DNA from: Candidatus Anaerostipes avistercoris
GTDB taxonomy: Bacteria > Bacillota > Clostridia > Lachnospirales > Lachnospiraceae
Assembly (NCBI GenBank): GCA_019119895.1
Contig: DWWD01000014.1
Location: forward strand, 1 to 64,000
Length of the DNA stretch: 64,000 nt
Reading direction: 5' to 3'
Shown here: in pieces, positions 1-9,225 of the stretch
How positions within the stretch are numbered: position 1 is the first letter of the stretch
How the letters are laid out: the number at the start of each line of letters is the position of its first letter
The notes under the pieces: generated by a model
The model's input: only the letters and a program-made list of their open reading frames with translations
Told to the model about the DNA's origin: nothing
The model's database searches: none
Made by a program: the position numbers and the translations under genes

Positions 1-52
1 GGACAAGGATAACTATACTGGAAAAAAGACAAAAAAGAAACCATGAAGTTAC

Positions 53-164
53 AACTGCAACTCCATGATTCTTATACTTTATAATTCTAACTGCAACAAA
101 TATGTTGCAATTATTTTTTCAATTAACCTATAATGGACGTAGGTTCATTATAATTGTAACTGCA
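53..164 (+). repeat. Three direct AACTGCA repeats, possible LysR operator sites
   Basis: AACTGCA occurs at 53-59, 89-95 and 158-164. The last two lie in a longer match: ATAATTCTAACTGCA at 81-95 and ATAATTGTAACTGCA at 150-164 (14 of 15 identical). They flank the promoter of the downstream LysR gene, as expected for an autoregulatory site. The operator role is inferred. Confidence 0.45.
105..134 (+). promoter_or_regulatory. Promoter of the LysR gene at 184
   Basis: A -35 element TTGCAA (105-110) and a -10 element TATAAT (129-134) are separated by 18 bp. The -10 ends about 50 bp before the start codon. Confidence 0.55.
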
Positions 165-183
165 CAATCTGGAGGTTCATTTT

Positions 184-1071
184 ATGGAAATCAGAGTTTT
201 AAGATATTTCCTTACTGTCGTCCGTGAGGAAAGTATTTCTGCCGCAGCGGATTATCTGCATATTACGCAGCCTACCCTCTCCAGGCAGATAAAAGAATTA
301 GAAGACGAATTGGGAGTTAAACTGTTAAACCGCGGAAAGAAAAACCGCAAAATCACTTTGACCGACGAAGGAATGCTTCTTCGAAAACGAGCAGAAGAGA
401 TTGTAACTCTTGCCGACAAGACACGGGCAGAATTTGATGCTGCTGAAGAAATTATCAGCGGTGATATCTATATCGGAGGAGGGGAGACAGAGGCTATGCG
501 CCTGATCGCGCGCGCCGCAAAAAAACTGCAGGACAGCTATCCTCATATTAAATATCATCTGTTCAGCGGCAATGCAGACGATGTCGCTGAACGTCTGGAT
601 AAAGGACTTTTGGACTTTGGAGTTTTTATTGAACCGGCTAATATGGAAAAATATGATTATCTCCGGCTTCCGGTCACAGATACGTGGGGACTTCTCATGC
701 GAAAAGACAGTTCTCTGGCATCTCTTAATAATATCGAAGTAAAAAATTTGAAAGAGATTCCGCTTATCGTCTCCCGGCAGTCCATGACGAGCAACGAATT
801 TTCCGGATGGGGAAGATTTGACTTCAATCAGCTGAATATTGTCGCAACCTATAACCTCGTTTACAATGCTTCTCTTCTGGTGGCAGAAGGTCTCGGATAT
901 GCATTATGTCTGGACCGCTTAGTGGACACAACCGACAGCAGCGAGTTATGCTTCCGTCCGCTGAAGCCTCATCTTGAGGCGCGTCTGAATCTTGTATGGA
1001 AAAAATATCAAATCTTTTCAAAGGCAGGCGAAAAATTCCTGGAAAAGCTGCAGGAAGAGTTTCACGGATAA
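184..1071 (+). CDS. LysR-family transcriptional regulator
   Basis: A 295-residue LysR-type regulator of normal length. Residues 1-60 form the winged helix-turn-helix, with the motif AADYLHITQPTLSRQI. Residues from about 90 onward form the periplasmic-binding-protein-like effector domain. GGAGG sits 8-10 bases before the ATG. The gene is monocistronic and convergent with the exonuclease gene (14 bases between stop codons). No metabolic neighbour reveals the effector. Repeated AACTGCA boxes around its promoter suggest autoregulation. Confidence 0.9.
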   Translation: MEIRVLRYFLTVVREESISAAADYLHITQPTLSRQIKELEDELGVKLLNRGKKNRKITLTDEGMLLRKRAEEIVTLADKTRAEFDAAEEIISGDIYIGGGETEAMRLIARAAKKLQDSYPHIKYHLFSGNADDVAERLDKGLLDFGVFIEPANMEKYDYLRLPVTDTWGLLMRKDSSLASLNNIEVKNLKEIPLIVSRQSMTSNEFSGWGRFDFNQLNIVATYNLVYNASLLVAEGLGYALCLDRLVDTTDSSELCFRPLKPHLEARLNLVWKKYQIFSKAGEKFLEKLQEEFHG

Positions 1072-1085
1072 AATCTCACTCTTTT

Positions 1086-2231
1086 TTATGTATCTTTTCT
1101 GATTCCGTCAAGCAGCTCATCAATCTGCTTTGCCCGGTTGGTCTTTTCCATAAAATTCTTCTCATGATAATAAATATACCGGACTACATCGTAAAAATTC
1201 CGGGAATTCATCGTTTGTTTATGGAATCCTTCGCTCCATTTATTCTGTCTCCCGGCACCTGTCCGTTTTCCTCTGTAGTTTTCGTGATAAACCTTTGATA
1301 CTTTCTGATGATCCAGATAAATCCTCCATGCACTGAATGGCGCTCTTATAAAAACAACGCCGTCCGATATATGACAATTCAGATGAAACTGTCGGCAGAT
1401 CAGATATATATTCTTTTCCGTCAGGGAAAGGGTTCGGAAATCCATTTTATTTTCCGGCATCCTGCTCTTCTTCTGCTGTTCTGCCGTCTTTCTTCTTGCC
1501 GAGGTTTTCCAGCGAAATACCTTCCATCCGCCCTTTCCCCTGCAGTACAGGCATGGCCTGTATCCATGGAAAATCAGAATTTTCTCAGCCTCTGCAAAAT
1601 TCGTATGATTTTTCTTTATGTATTTACATCCTGCCGTATGCAGTATCCCGGTATTCTGATTTAGTATGCATTTCTGCCCCCTGGTCCGATCCGCATATTT
1701 CTCATATAACTTCTTGTATAACTGACAAAGATACTGTGCGTCATATTTGGCATAATGCAGCCTTTTAGGCTGAAACGACACTCCAGCCTTCATAAGAGCC
1801 GCTTCAAAGCTGATTCTTTTTTCTTTTTCCGCCGCAATCAGGCTCACTATATCCTGAAGTACGACGACCTTATGTTCCGGCATCCGAATATTAGAACGGT
1901 TCATCCCTTCAGCAAAAATGTCATAAGCATCCTCCGTCCAGACAACAACATATTGATACTGAGGAAACAGACAGGAAACTCTGTGATATACTACGGTTTC
2001 GCTTTTGGCTTCTTTCAGAAGAGCGGGCGTCACATGCGCAGTTTTTCTGGTATCAGGTGACAAGGCTTTCACATCTTTTATTCTGATAAATCTTGAGAAT
2101 CTTTTTTTCTCTTCTAATTTTTCATTCGTTCCTATGATACCTATCTGGACCGGTTCTCTGACGGAATTTTCTTCTTGGTCAATTAACTGATTCCACTCTA
2201 TATCCAGAAAAATATACGCAAATTTCTCCAT
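1086..2231 (-). CDS. DEDD-type 3'-5' exonuclease domain protein with a C-terminal Ada-like Cys/His module
   Basis: A 381-residue protein. The N-terminus carries FLDIEW (acidic D10 and E12), and HYAKYDAQY supplies H159 and D164, matching the DEDDh exonuclease pattern (RNase T/DnaQ fold). Around residues 194-231 a second module has H198, C202, H209 and a CLYC pair (C227, C230) after GYRP, resembling the metal-binding motif of Ada-type alkylation sensors. The last 120 residues are basic and unassigned. An exonuclease acting on RNA or damaged DNA is plausible; the substrate is unknown. It is monocistronic. Confidence 0.7.
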   Translation of the reverse strand: MEKFAYIFLDIEWNQLIDQEENSVREPVQIGIIGTNEKLEEKKRFSRFIRIKDVKALSPDTRKTAHVTPALLKEAKSETVVYHRVSCLFPQYQYVVVWTEDAYDIFAEGMNRSNIRMPEHKVVVLQDIVSLIAAEKEKRISFEAALMKAGVSFQPKRLHYAKYDAQYLCQLYKKLYEKYADRTRGQKCILNQNTGILHTAGCKYIKKNHTNFAEAEKILIFHGYRPCLYCRGKGGWKVFRWKTSARRKTAEQQKKSRMPENKMDFRTLSLTEKNIYLICRQFHLNCHISDGVVFIRAPFSAWRIYLDHQKVSKVYHENYRGKRTGAGRQNKWSEGFHKQTMNSRNFYDVVRYIYYHEKNFMEKTNRAKQIDELLDGIRKDT

Positions 2232-2336
2232 ATCGGCACCTCACACTCTTTTTTCTTTTTCACTGTGCTTTATCCTACTTCCATCATACACCTTTTAACC
2301 ATAGATATGTTGTTTTTTGCGATTATTCAGAAAAAA

Positions 2337-2369
2337 AGAAATAGAACGGCAGAAAACCGCTCTATTTCT
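2337..2369 (-). terminator. Intrinsic terminator of the MarR/ABC exporter operon
   Basis: AGAAATAGA...TCTATTTCT with an inner CGG/CCG pair forms a strong hairpin. On the minus strand it is followed by a run of seven T. It lies just past the stop codon of the second exporter gene. Confidence 0.8.
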
Positions 2370-2385
2370 GTAAATTGTTTCTTTT

Positions 2386-4272
2386 TTATTCTGCGAAATT
2401 TCCCGTATATAACTGATAATATTTCCCTTTTGCTTCAATCAGCTCATCGTGAGTTCCTCTCTCAATGATGCGTCCCTGTTCCATAACCATGATACAGTCG
2501 GAATTCTTAACTGTTGAAAGTCGATGAGCAATAACGAACGTTGTACGTCCCTTCATCAGGGCATCCATACCTTCCTGCACTAATTTCTCAGTACGGGTAT
2601 CGATAGAGGATGTCGCTTCATCCAGGATCAGAGCCGGCGGATCTGCAACTGCCGCGCGGGCAATGGCAAGCAGCTGGCGCTGTCCCTGACTTAAGTTAGC
2701 TCCGTCTCCGGTCAGCATTGTATGATATCCATCCGGAAGACGACGGATAAATCCATCTGCATTGGCAAGTTTTGCAGCATTGATACAATCCTCGTCTGTT
2801 GCATCTAACTTACCGTATCGAATATTATCCATAACAGTTCCGGTAAACAGATGGGTATCCTGCAGTACGATTCCCAGAGAACGTCTCAAATCTGCTTTCT
2901 TAATCTTATTGATATTAATGCCGTCATAACGGATTTTTCCATCTGCGATATCATAGAAACGGTTGATCAGGTTTGTAATCGTTGTTTTTCCTGCTCCCGT
3001 CGCTCCTACAAAGGCAATCTTCTGTCCCGGTTCTGCCCAGAGGCTTATATTATGCAGAACAATCTTGTCATCTGTATATCCAAAGTCTACATCGTCTAAG
3101 ACAACGCTTCCCTCAACCCTTTTATAGGTAATAGTCCCGTCTGCTTTATGAGGATGTTTCCATGCCCAGAGATTTGTGCGGGTATTGCTTTCCACCAGCT
3201 GGCCATTTTCATCTTCTTTTGCATTTACAAGTTCAACATAACCTTCATCCAGTTCCGGTTCCTGATCCATCAGATCAAAAACACGCTGCGCACCGGCTGC
3301 CGCATTGACAACGAAGTTGATCTGCTGGCTGACCTGGGTGATTGGGTTTGTAAAGCTTCGGTTCAGTCCGACAAATGTAACAACAGTTCCTACGGTAACT
3401 CCTGCCCATCCGTTAATGCCTAAAATAGCTCCGAGGATTGCCATCAGCGCATAACTGATCCATCCGATATTGGCATTGACGGGCATTAGGAGGTTTGCAT
3501 AACTGTTTGCCTTATTTGTACTGTTTCTCAGTCTCTCATTTACTTTATGAAAATCTGCCTTTGCTGCCTCTTCATGACAGAAGACTTTTACCACTTTCTG
3601 CCCATCCAGCATTTCCTCAATAAATCCATCTACTTTTCCAAGATCGATCTGCTGATGTACATAATATCTTCCGGATATGCTGGAAAAATTCTTTGTGACA
3701 TTCAGCATGACAAGTCCTGTTATAATAGAAAGCACTGTCAGCAGTGGATTTAACACGATCATCGTAACCAGTGTCGCTGTCATTGTAATCACAGAGTTGA
3801 TAATCTGAGGAATACTCTGGCTCAATAACTGCCTTAGAGTATCTACGTCATTCGTATAAACAGACATGATACCTCCATGCGCATGAGTATCAAAATATTT
3901 GATCGGCAGTGCCTCCATGCGGCGGAACAGATCGTCTCTCAGATGACGCATCGTTCCCTGGCTGACATTGACCATAATACGGTTATAGGCAAAGGCTGTG
4001 ATGACACCTGTTCCCATAATGCAGACCAGTCGGAACAGATCCGAAGCAAGGCCGCTGAAATCATTGGAACCATTGGCAAGCATCGGTGTAATATAATCAT
4101 CCACCAGTGTCTGCGGGAAAGTAGCCCCGACAACTGTCGCGACTGCCGTAATCAAAATGAAGGCGATTACAAACAAAAATGGTATTTTATAATAATGAAG
4201 CATATATTCAATGACCCGTTTAATGATTTTAGAAGCTGAACCAAACTGGGCCCTTGTTTTTTTCTTTTTCAT
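2386..4272 (-). CDS. ABC exporter half-transporter, subunit with canonical catalytic site
   Basis: A 628-residue fused membrane/ATPase half-transporter of the multidrug or lipid exporter class. Residues about 20-320 hold the type I exporter membrane domain (first helices FLFVIAFILITAVATVV and following). The ATPase domain has Walker A GATGAGKTT, signature LSQGQRQL and Walker B LILDEATSSID with the catalytic glutamate. An insertion of roughly 40 residues precedes the ATPase domain. It starts at an ATG behind GGAGGAG, 27 bases after its partner, and the pair likely forms a heterodimer controlled by the upstream MarR protein. The substrate is unknown. Confidence 0.93.
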   Translation of the reverse strand: MKKKKTRAQFGSASKIIKRVIEYMLHYYKIPFLFVIAFILITAVATVVGATFPQTLVDDYITPMLANGSNDFSGLASDLFRLVCIMGTGVITAFAYNRIMVNVSQGTMRHLRDDLFRRMEALPIKYFDTHAHGGIMSVYTNDVDTLRQLLSQSIPQIINSVITMTATLVTMIVLNPLLTVLSIITGLVMLNVTKNFSSISGRYYVHQQIDLGKVDGFIEEMLDGQKVVKVFCHEEAAKADFHKVNERLRNSTNKANSYANLLMPVNANIGWISYALMAILGAILGINGWAGVTVGTVVTFVGLNRSFTNPITQVSQQINFVVNAAAGAQRVFDLMDQEPELDEGYVELVNAKEDENGQLVESNTRTNLWAWKHPHKADGTITYKRVEGSVVLDDVDFGYTDDKIVLHNISLWAEPGQKIAFVGATGAGKTTITNLINRFYDIADGKIRYDGININKIKKADLRRSLGIVLQDTHLFTGTVMDNIRYGKLDATDEDCINAAKLANADGFIRRLPDGYHTMLTGDGANLSQGQRQLLAIARAAVADPPALILDEATSSIDTRTEKLVQEGMDALMKGRTTFVIAHRLSTVKNSDCIMVMEQGRIIERGTHDELIEAKGKYYQLYTGNFAE

Positions 4273-4299
4273 GAATCAGTTCTCCTCCTTCCTGTTGAC

Positions 4300-6039
4300 C
4301 TAAGCCGGCTGATCGAAATCGCCGCTGCCTTCAAGCTGTGAATTGTAGATTTCCTGGTAAATCATATTGTTCTTCAGGAGATTCTCATGCGTATCAAAGG
4401 CATTGACTTCTCCTTCATCCAGCACAAGAATTCTATCCGCAGATTCCACACTGGAAACACGCTGCGCAATAATGATTTTTGTCGTTCCCGGAATCTGTTT
4501 TGCAAATGCCTGGCGGATGCTTGCATCTGTCGCAGTATCGACCGCGCTGGTAGAATCATCCAGAATCAAAACTTTTGGTTTTTTCAATAAAGCCCGCGCA
4601 ATACACAGGCGCTGTTTCTGACCGCCGGAAACATTAGAACCGCCTCGCTCGATTTTCGTATGATAGCCATTTGGCATACGGTCAATAAATTCATCGGCAC
4701 ATGCTGCTTTGCATGCCTCGATACATTCTTCATCTGTGGCGTCCGGATTTCCCCAGCGCAGATTTTCCAGAATTGTGCCGGAGAACAATGTATTTTTCTG
4801 AAGTACAACAGAAACCTGATTTCTCAGAATTTCTGTATCATATTTTCGGACATCCACTCCTCCGACACAGACAGAACCGTCATCCACATCATACAGACGG
4901 CAGATCAGGTTCACAAGGCTGCTCTTGCCGGAACCGGTACCTCCGATGACTCCGATCGTCTCACCGCTCTTAATATGAAGATCAATATCGGACAGAGCAT
5001 TTTTGCCGCTTCCGTGTTTGTAAGAGAAGTTTACATGATTAAAATCAATCTGTCCGTCAGCGACTTCCATAACAGGATCTTCCGGATCTTTCAAGTCCGG
5101 TGTTTCTGACAGAACTTCGCTGATACGGCGGATACTTGCCAGTGACATACTGATCATAACCACAACCATGGAAAGCATCATAAGACTCATCAGCAGGGCC
5201 ATTATGTAACTGAACAGGCTGGTCAGATCACCGGTCGTCATAGACCCGCTGACAATAAACTGAGCGCCAAACCATGAAACAGAGATGATACAGAAATAAA
5301 CTGCAATCATCATTGCCGGGCTGTTAAATGCCAGAAGACTTTCCGCTTTTACGGAAAGATCGTACAGCATTTTTGACGCCTTGGAAAACTTGATATTTTC
5401 ATAATCTTCCCGGACAAACGCCTTGACAACTCGAATCGCAGATACATTTTCCTGAACGCTTGCGTTCAGATCATCATATCTCCGGAACACCTGATTAAAA
5501 ATCTTAAGTGTAACGACCATGATGGTCCCGATTACAATGACAAGAAATACAACCGCAATTAAAAACATAGCACTTAACCGCGGACTGATGATCATACACA
5601 TAATAAAACTGAAAATCAGATTTAACGGGGAACGGACCGCCACACGAATGACCATCATAAATGCGTTCTGTACGTTAGTAATATCTGTGGTCATACGTGT
5701 TACCAGACCCGGAACACTGAATTTATCAATATTAGAAAATGAAAAGGTCTGGATATTCGCGTAAATGGCTTCCCTCAAATTGGCTGCCAGTCCTGCGGAT
5801 GCTCCGGCGGCGTTCTTTCCAGCCAGTGCTCCAAATGTCAGACTCAGAAATGCCATAATTACCATAAGCAGCCCATAACGGTAAACAACAGACAGATTGT
5901 TCGCCTGCAGACCTCTGTCTATGATAATGGCAGTGACAAATGGCATTAAAATTTCCATTACCACTTCCAAAGCGGTCAGTCCTATGCAGAGAAAGGTCTC
6001 CCGCTTATATTGTTTAAGCTGTTGTAATATTTTTTTCAC
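4300..6039 (-). CDS. ABC exporter half-transporter, subunit with altered catalytic residue
   Basis: A 579-residue half-transporter. The membrane domain covers about 15-300. The ATPase domain has Walker A GGTGSGKSS and signature VSGGQKQR. Walker B ends LILDDSTSAVD, so aspartate replaces the catalytic glutamate, a known feature of the degenerate-site subunit in heterodimeric exporters such as TM287/288 and BmrCD. Translation probably starts at GTG 6039 behind GGAGGAATCTTTACC. The start lies inside the 3' end of the MarR gene (26-base overlap), indicating translational coupling. Confidence 0.93.
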   Translation of the reverse strand: MKKILQQLKQYKRETFLCIGLTALEVVMEILMPFVTAIIIDRGLQANNLSVVYRYGLLMVIMAFLSLTFGALAGKNAAGASAGLAANLREAIYANIQTFSFSNIDKFSVPGLVTRMTTDITNVQNAFMMVIRVAVRSPLNLIFSFIMCMIISPRLSAMFLIAVVFLVIVIGTIMVVTLKIFNQVFRRYDDLNASVQENVSAIRVVKAFVREDYENIKFSKASKMLYDLSVKAESLLAFNSPAMMIAVYFCIISVSWFGAQFIVSGSMTTGDLTSLFSYIMALLMSLMMLSMVVVMISMSLASIRRISEVLSETPDLKDPEDPVMEVADGQIDFNHVNFSYKHGSGKNALSDIDLHIKSGETIGVIGGTGSGKSSLVNLICRLYDVDDGSVCVGGVDVRKYDTEILRNQVSVVLQKNTLFSGTILENLRWGNPDATDEECIEACKAACADEFIDRMPNGYHTKIERGGSNVSGGQKQRLCIARALLKKPKVLILDDSTSAVDTATDASIRQAFAKQIPGTTKIIIAQRVSSVESADRILVLDEGEVNAFDTHENLLKNNMIYQEIYNSQLEGSGDFDQPA

Positions 6040-6517
6040 GGTAAAGATTCCTCCTATCTTCTTTCATTTTATTTTCTTCCATTCTGGAAAGCTGTGCCAG
6101 AACTTTCTGTTCCAGATTCCACAGGTGATCTTTTTCCTGTGAATCTAAGCTGCTGAAGATCTCTGCTTCCAGCTGCTCTGCCTGTTTTATTAATTTTTTC
6201 CCCTCAGCAATCATTTTCTCTGTAGGGATCACTTTCTTCTTCCTGGCATCTTTAGGATGTTCTTTGAAATAAATATACTTTTTCTCTTTTAGCTTCTTGA
6301 TCAGCGCAGACAGTGTCGGCTTAGATATTCCAATCTCACGACTTAATTCTGTAATATAAGTCCCATTTGAATGATGCCGAAGCATATAAACCATAAAATA
6401 TACCTGTCCTCCACTCATGCCTGTCTCTTTCAAATTTGATTCCAGCTGTGTCGTTATATCCAGGCTGATTTTCTTCATCATATAAATCATTTCCTCGATT
6501 CGAAAATCCGTTGTCAT
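6014..6517 (-). CDS. MarR-family transcriptional regulator of the ABC exporter operon
   Basis: A 167-residue winged-helix regulator. The HTH around EISKPTLSALIKKL and the following wing (KEHPKDARKKKVIPT) match MarR proteins. The ATG at 6517 is chosen because AAGGAGG stands 11 bases upstream; an in-frame GTG at 6529 falls inside that ribosome site. It is first in a three-gene operon with two exporter subunits, so it is likely a ligand-responsive repressor of them. A TATAAT hexamer lies near 6570-6580, but no clear -35 was found. Confidence 0.9.
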   Translation of the reverse strand: MTTDFRIEEMIYMMKKISLDITTQLESNLKETGMSGGQVYFMVYMLRHHSNGTYITELSREIGISKPTLSALIKKLKEKKYIYFKEHPKDARKKKVIPTEKMIAEGKKLIKQAEQLEAEIFSSLDSQEKDHLWNLEQKVLAQLSRMEENKMKEDRRNLYREKNITTA

Positions 6518-6692
6518 TCCTATCCACACCTCCTTTTCATTTTATTGTTCAACTCGAAATAGTTCGTCTCCTAATTATATGCCCATTAAAGATTTTAGTG
6601 CTATTTCAGACAAATGTAAAATTCAAAATCATTATAATCTATAAATATTTTTTATAATAATACAATTTTCTCTCCGGCAGCCGGCTCTTCTG

Positions 6693-6721
6693 TTGAAGCA
6701 TCCATCGAAACATGGTATAAT
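6693..6721 (+). promoter_or_regulatory. Promoter of the LysR gene at 6780
   Basis: TTGAAG (6693-6698), a 17-bp spacer and TATAAT (6716-6721) form a near-consensus housekeeping promoter, about 60 bp before the chosen ATG. It excludes the upstream in-frame TTG at 6693 as a start. Confidence 0.7.
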
Positions 6722-6779
6722 CTATCGGGTCTTTTTATTGTTTATCATCAGCATTATTTTATATAGAAGGGGAAAATAT

Positions 6780-7652
6780 ATGAATACGGTACAATTAGAA
6801 TGTTTTATTACAGTGGCTGAACATTTGAATTTTTCAAAAGCCTCCAGGGTTCTAAAGATTACGCAGCCCGCTGTCAGCCATCAGATTCAGACTCTGGAAG
6901 AAGAACTGGAAGTAAAATTGTTCAACCGTACCAGTCGGAATGTTTCCCTCACCCAGGAAGGGGTTTTGTTTTTCGCAGACGCGCAACTGATCTTAAGAAC
7001 CGCCCTGTCTGCAAAAGAACGTCTGGGAAACTATGAACATTTTATTCCTTTTGAACTGGGATGTCACAATCATATGGAAATGAACCTGCTTCCTCCTGTG
7101 CTGAAGCAGCTTGCGGATGAGTTTCCTCTGCTTCGTCCCTCTATTCGTCTGGTTCCTTTTCCTTCTATTTTCAGCATGGTGGAAAACAACCAGATTCATG
7201 TGACTTTAGGAACAAAAGACGGACTGAAAAATTCTTCTCTTATGTTCCGGGAACTGTTTCTGGCTCCTGTGGCATGTATCTGCTCTCCAGAACATCCCCT
7301 TGCCCAATATGATTCTCTTACCAGGGATCAGCTGGAAGGAAATTTTGTCGCCTGTTCTCCGAGGCAGATACCGGATTCCATTTTCAGAATCCAGAGTAAT
7401 ATTATCACAGACCTGTCACCAAGGGAACGGTTTATGACAGAAAATATTGAAAGCGCGATCACGCTGGTAAAAGCCCAGATTGGCTATACCATTTATCCGG
7501 ATATTCCGCCATGCAGAGAATCCGGATTATGTTACATCCCAGTTACCGACATGCCGAAAATATCATTTGGCGTTTTTTACCGGCAGAATCATACAGATCC
7601 GGTGCTGAAACGGTTCCTTACACTTTTGTCACAGCATATCAAAGACCAGTAA
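6780..7652 (+). CDS. LysR-family transcriptional regulator
   Basis: A 290-residue LysR regulator. Residues 1-60 hold the HTH with KITQPAVSHQIQTLEEEL. The remainder is the two-lobed effector domain. The ATG at 6780 is preferred: AGGGG lies 9 bases upstream and the conserved LysR N-terminus (MNTVQLECFITVAEHLNF) begins there. It is monocistronic and ends in a terminator overlapping its stop. Its target is unknown. Confidence 0.9.
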   Translation: MNTVQLECFITVAEHLNFSKASRVLKITQPAVSHQIQTLEEELEVKLFNRTSRNVSLTQEGVLFFADAQLILRTALSAKERLGNYEHFIPFELGCHNHMEMNLLPPVLKQLADEFPLLRPSIRLVPFPSIFSMVENNQIHVTLGTKDGLKNSSLMFRELFLAPVACICSPEHPLAQYDSLTRDQLEGNFVACSPRQIPDSIFRIQSNIITDLSPRERFMTENIESAITLVKAQIGYTIYPDIPPCRESGLCYIPVTDMPKISFGVFYRQNHTDPVLKRFLTLLSQHIKDQ

Positions 7653-7674
7653 GCTGAGGGAGGTACTGGTCTTT
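7641..7674 (+). terminator. Intrinsic terminator of the LysR gene
   Basis: AAAGACCAGTA and TACTGGTCTTT pair perfectly over 11 bp with a 12-base loop. The right arm ends in a T-run. The left arm includes the LysR stop codon. Confidence 0.85.
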
Positions 7675-7698
7675 TTGGTGATATTCCTTCACTTTTCC

Positions 7699-8334
7699 CT
7701 ATTTCCTTTTCCGGGAATATCCCAGAAGACTTATAAAATATGATATGCCAAATATAAGTATAAGAATTCCAAATATGAAAAAGAGATTTATTCCGGATAT
7801 TTTTGCAAAATCAGTGATGCCAGATCCATCTTCCAAATAATTCAGAAAATACACATTAGGAATTACGAGAATCAACCCCGCATACTGCGCATATCGAAAT
7901 CCAAACCAGTAGATAACAGGCAATAGAAAGCTTGTCCATATCAGCGGAATTACGGCTGCAAGAAGAATTGTAAGATAAAAAAGCGCAGCATCAAAACTGC
8001 CAAAACGCAAAAATGATACCAGAGATAATATCAAACTTATGACAATACTGATTACCAGCGTCAGCAATACAGAAACATATTTACTCATCACTACCTGCCT
8101 GCCGGTAACCGGCATAATCATCTGATAGCTTTTCCAGTTATGCTGTTCATCCGCAGAAAATTCCAATACATGCTGTATACCAACTGCCATGGCAAATAGA
8201 ACACTCATAAAGAGACCGGCTGCAGGGCCAGTTCGCACAAAGAGCAGTACAGCCAGCACCGCCACAAGAGCCGCTTCTTTTTTTCCAATGCTTTTCAAAA
8301 ACAAAGAACATTCCTTATAAATTAACCCTCTCAT
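7699..8334 (-). CDS. ABC-2 type exporter membrane subunit
   Basis: A 211-residue protein with about six hydrophobic segments, for example ALVAVLAVLLFVR near residue 20, VSVLLTLVISIVISLILSL near 85-105, and FFIFGILILIFGISYFISLL near the C-terminus. Size and position after an ATPase gene match the membrane partner of a YtrA-type ABC system. GGAGG precedes the ATG. Cargo unknown; similar systems respond to cell-wall-active peptides. Confidence 0.8.
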   Translation of the reverse strand: MRGLIYKECSLFLKSIGKKEAALVAVLAVLLFVRTGPAAGLFMSVLFAMAVGIQHVLEFSADEQHNWKSYQMIMPVTGRQVVMSKYVSVLLTLVISIVISLILSLVSFLRFGSFDAALFYLTILLAAVIPLIWTSFLLPVIYWFGFRYAQYAGLILVIPNVYFLNYLEDGSGITDFAKISGINLFFIFGILILIFGISYFISLLGYSRKRK

Positions 8335-8365
8335 ATGACATCCTCCTTCATACCTAAATTATCCT

Positions 8366-9211
8366 TTATCTGATATAGAATTTCATAATTTCTTCCAGAG
8401 ATGCGTCATCCACTACAAAATCCTGATACTTCCCCTTTGCTCTGTATTTATGATCCGTCAGACATTCCACACAGGCCGGGGTCTCTTTATAAGCAATATA
8501 ATCTTCTGATGAAATCTCTGTGAACTGCTGTCTGGTACATCGAATAATTCCATATTCGTAAATCAAATCATCTTTCCTGGCTTCAAACAAAATATGTCCC
8601 CGATGAATTAAAACAACATAATCGGCGATGTTCTCGACATCTGATATCATATGAGATGAAAATAAAATGGAATGTGTTTCATCTTGTATAAATTCCAGAA
8701 AAAAATCAAGGATTTCTTCCCGTACAATCGGATCCAATCCCGTGGTCGCCTCATCCAGGATTAAAAGCTTCGGTCTGTGTGCCAGAGCACAGATAATTGA
8801 TAATTTCATCTTTGTTCCCCGGGAAAACACTCCAATTTTTTTATCCAGGGGTATTTTGAAACGTTTCAATGAATGATAAAAAAATTCCCTGTCCCACGCC
8901 GCATATATGCCTGCAAATATTGTATTTATGTCATGTACTGTGAAAACATCATGAAAATGACATTCATCAAATACAACCCCTGTTTCCTCTTTGAAAGCAT
9001 CCTTCCGATTATCTTTTCCCATAATTTCTATCTGACCGGAATCCCTGTTTAATTCATTTAAAATAAGAGAAATTGTTGTTGTCTTTCCCGCACCGTTTTC
9101 TCCAATAAATCCAACAATCCGTCCTTTTGGTACCCGGAATGTAACATTCTCCAGTGAAAAACCCGGAAATTGCTTACTCAGCCCCTTAACAAAAATGTTA
9201 TTTTCCATCAT
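8366..9211 (-). CDS. ABC transporter ATP-binding protein (YtrB-like)
   Basis: A 281-residue ATPase with Walker A GENGAGKTT, a signature-like FSRGTKMKL and Walker B LLILDEATTGLDP. The start at 9211 (tandem ATG) is favoured by GAGGAGG just upstream; an in-frame GTG at 9229 overlaps the GntR stop and lacks a ribosome site. About 70 residues after the core ATPase are unassigned. It pairs with the adjacent membrane subunit and is co-transcribed with the GntR gene. Confidence 0.9.
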   Translation of the reverse strand: MMENNIFVKGLSKQFPGFSLENVTFRVPKGRIVGFIGENGAGKTTTISLILNELNRDSGQIEIMGKDNRKDAFKEETGVVFDECHFHDVFTVHDINTIFAGIYAAWDREFFYHSLKRFKIPLDKKIGVFSRGTKMKLSIICALAHRPKLLILDEATTGLDPIVREEILDFFLEFIQDETHSILFSSHMISDVENIADYVVLIHRGHILFEARKDDLIYEYGIIRCTRQQFTEISSEDYIAYKETPACVECLTDHKYRAKGKYQDFVVDDASLEEIMKFYIR

Positions 9212-9225
9212 AATGCAGCCTCCTC

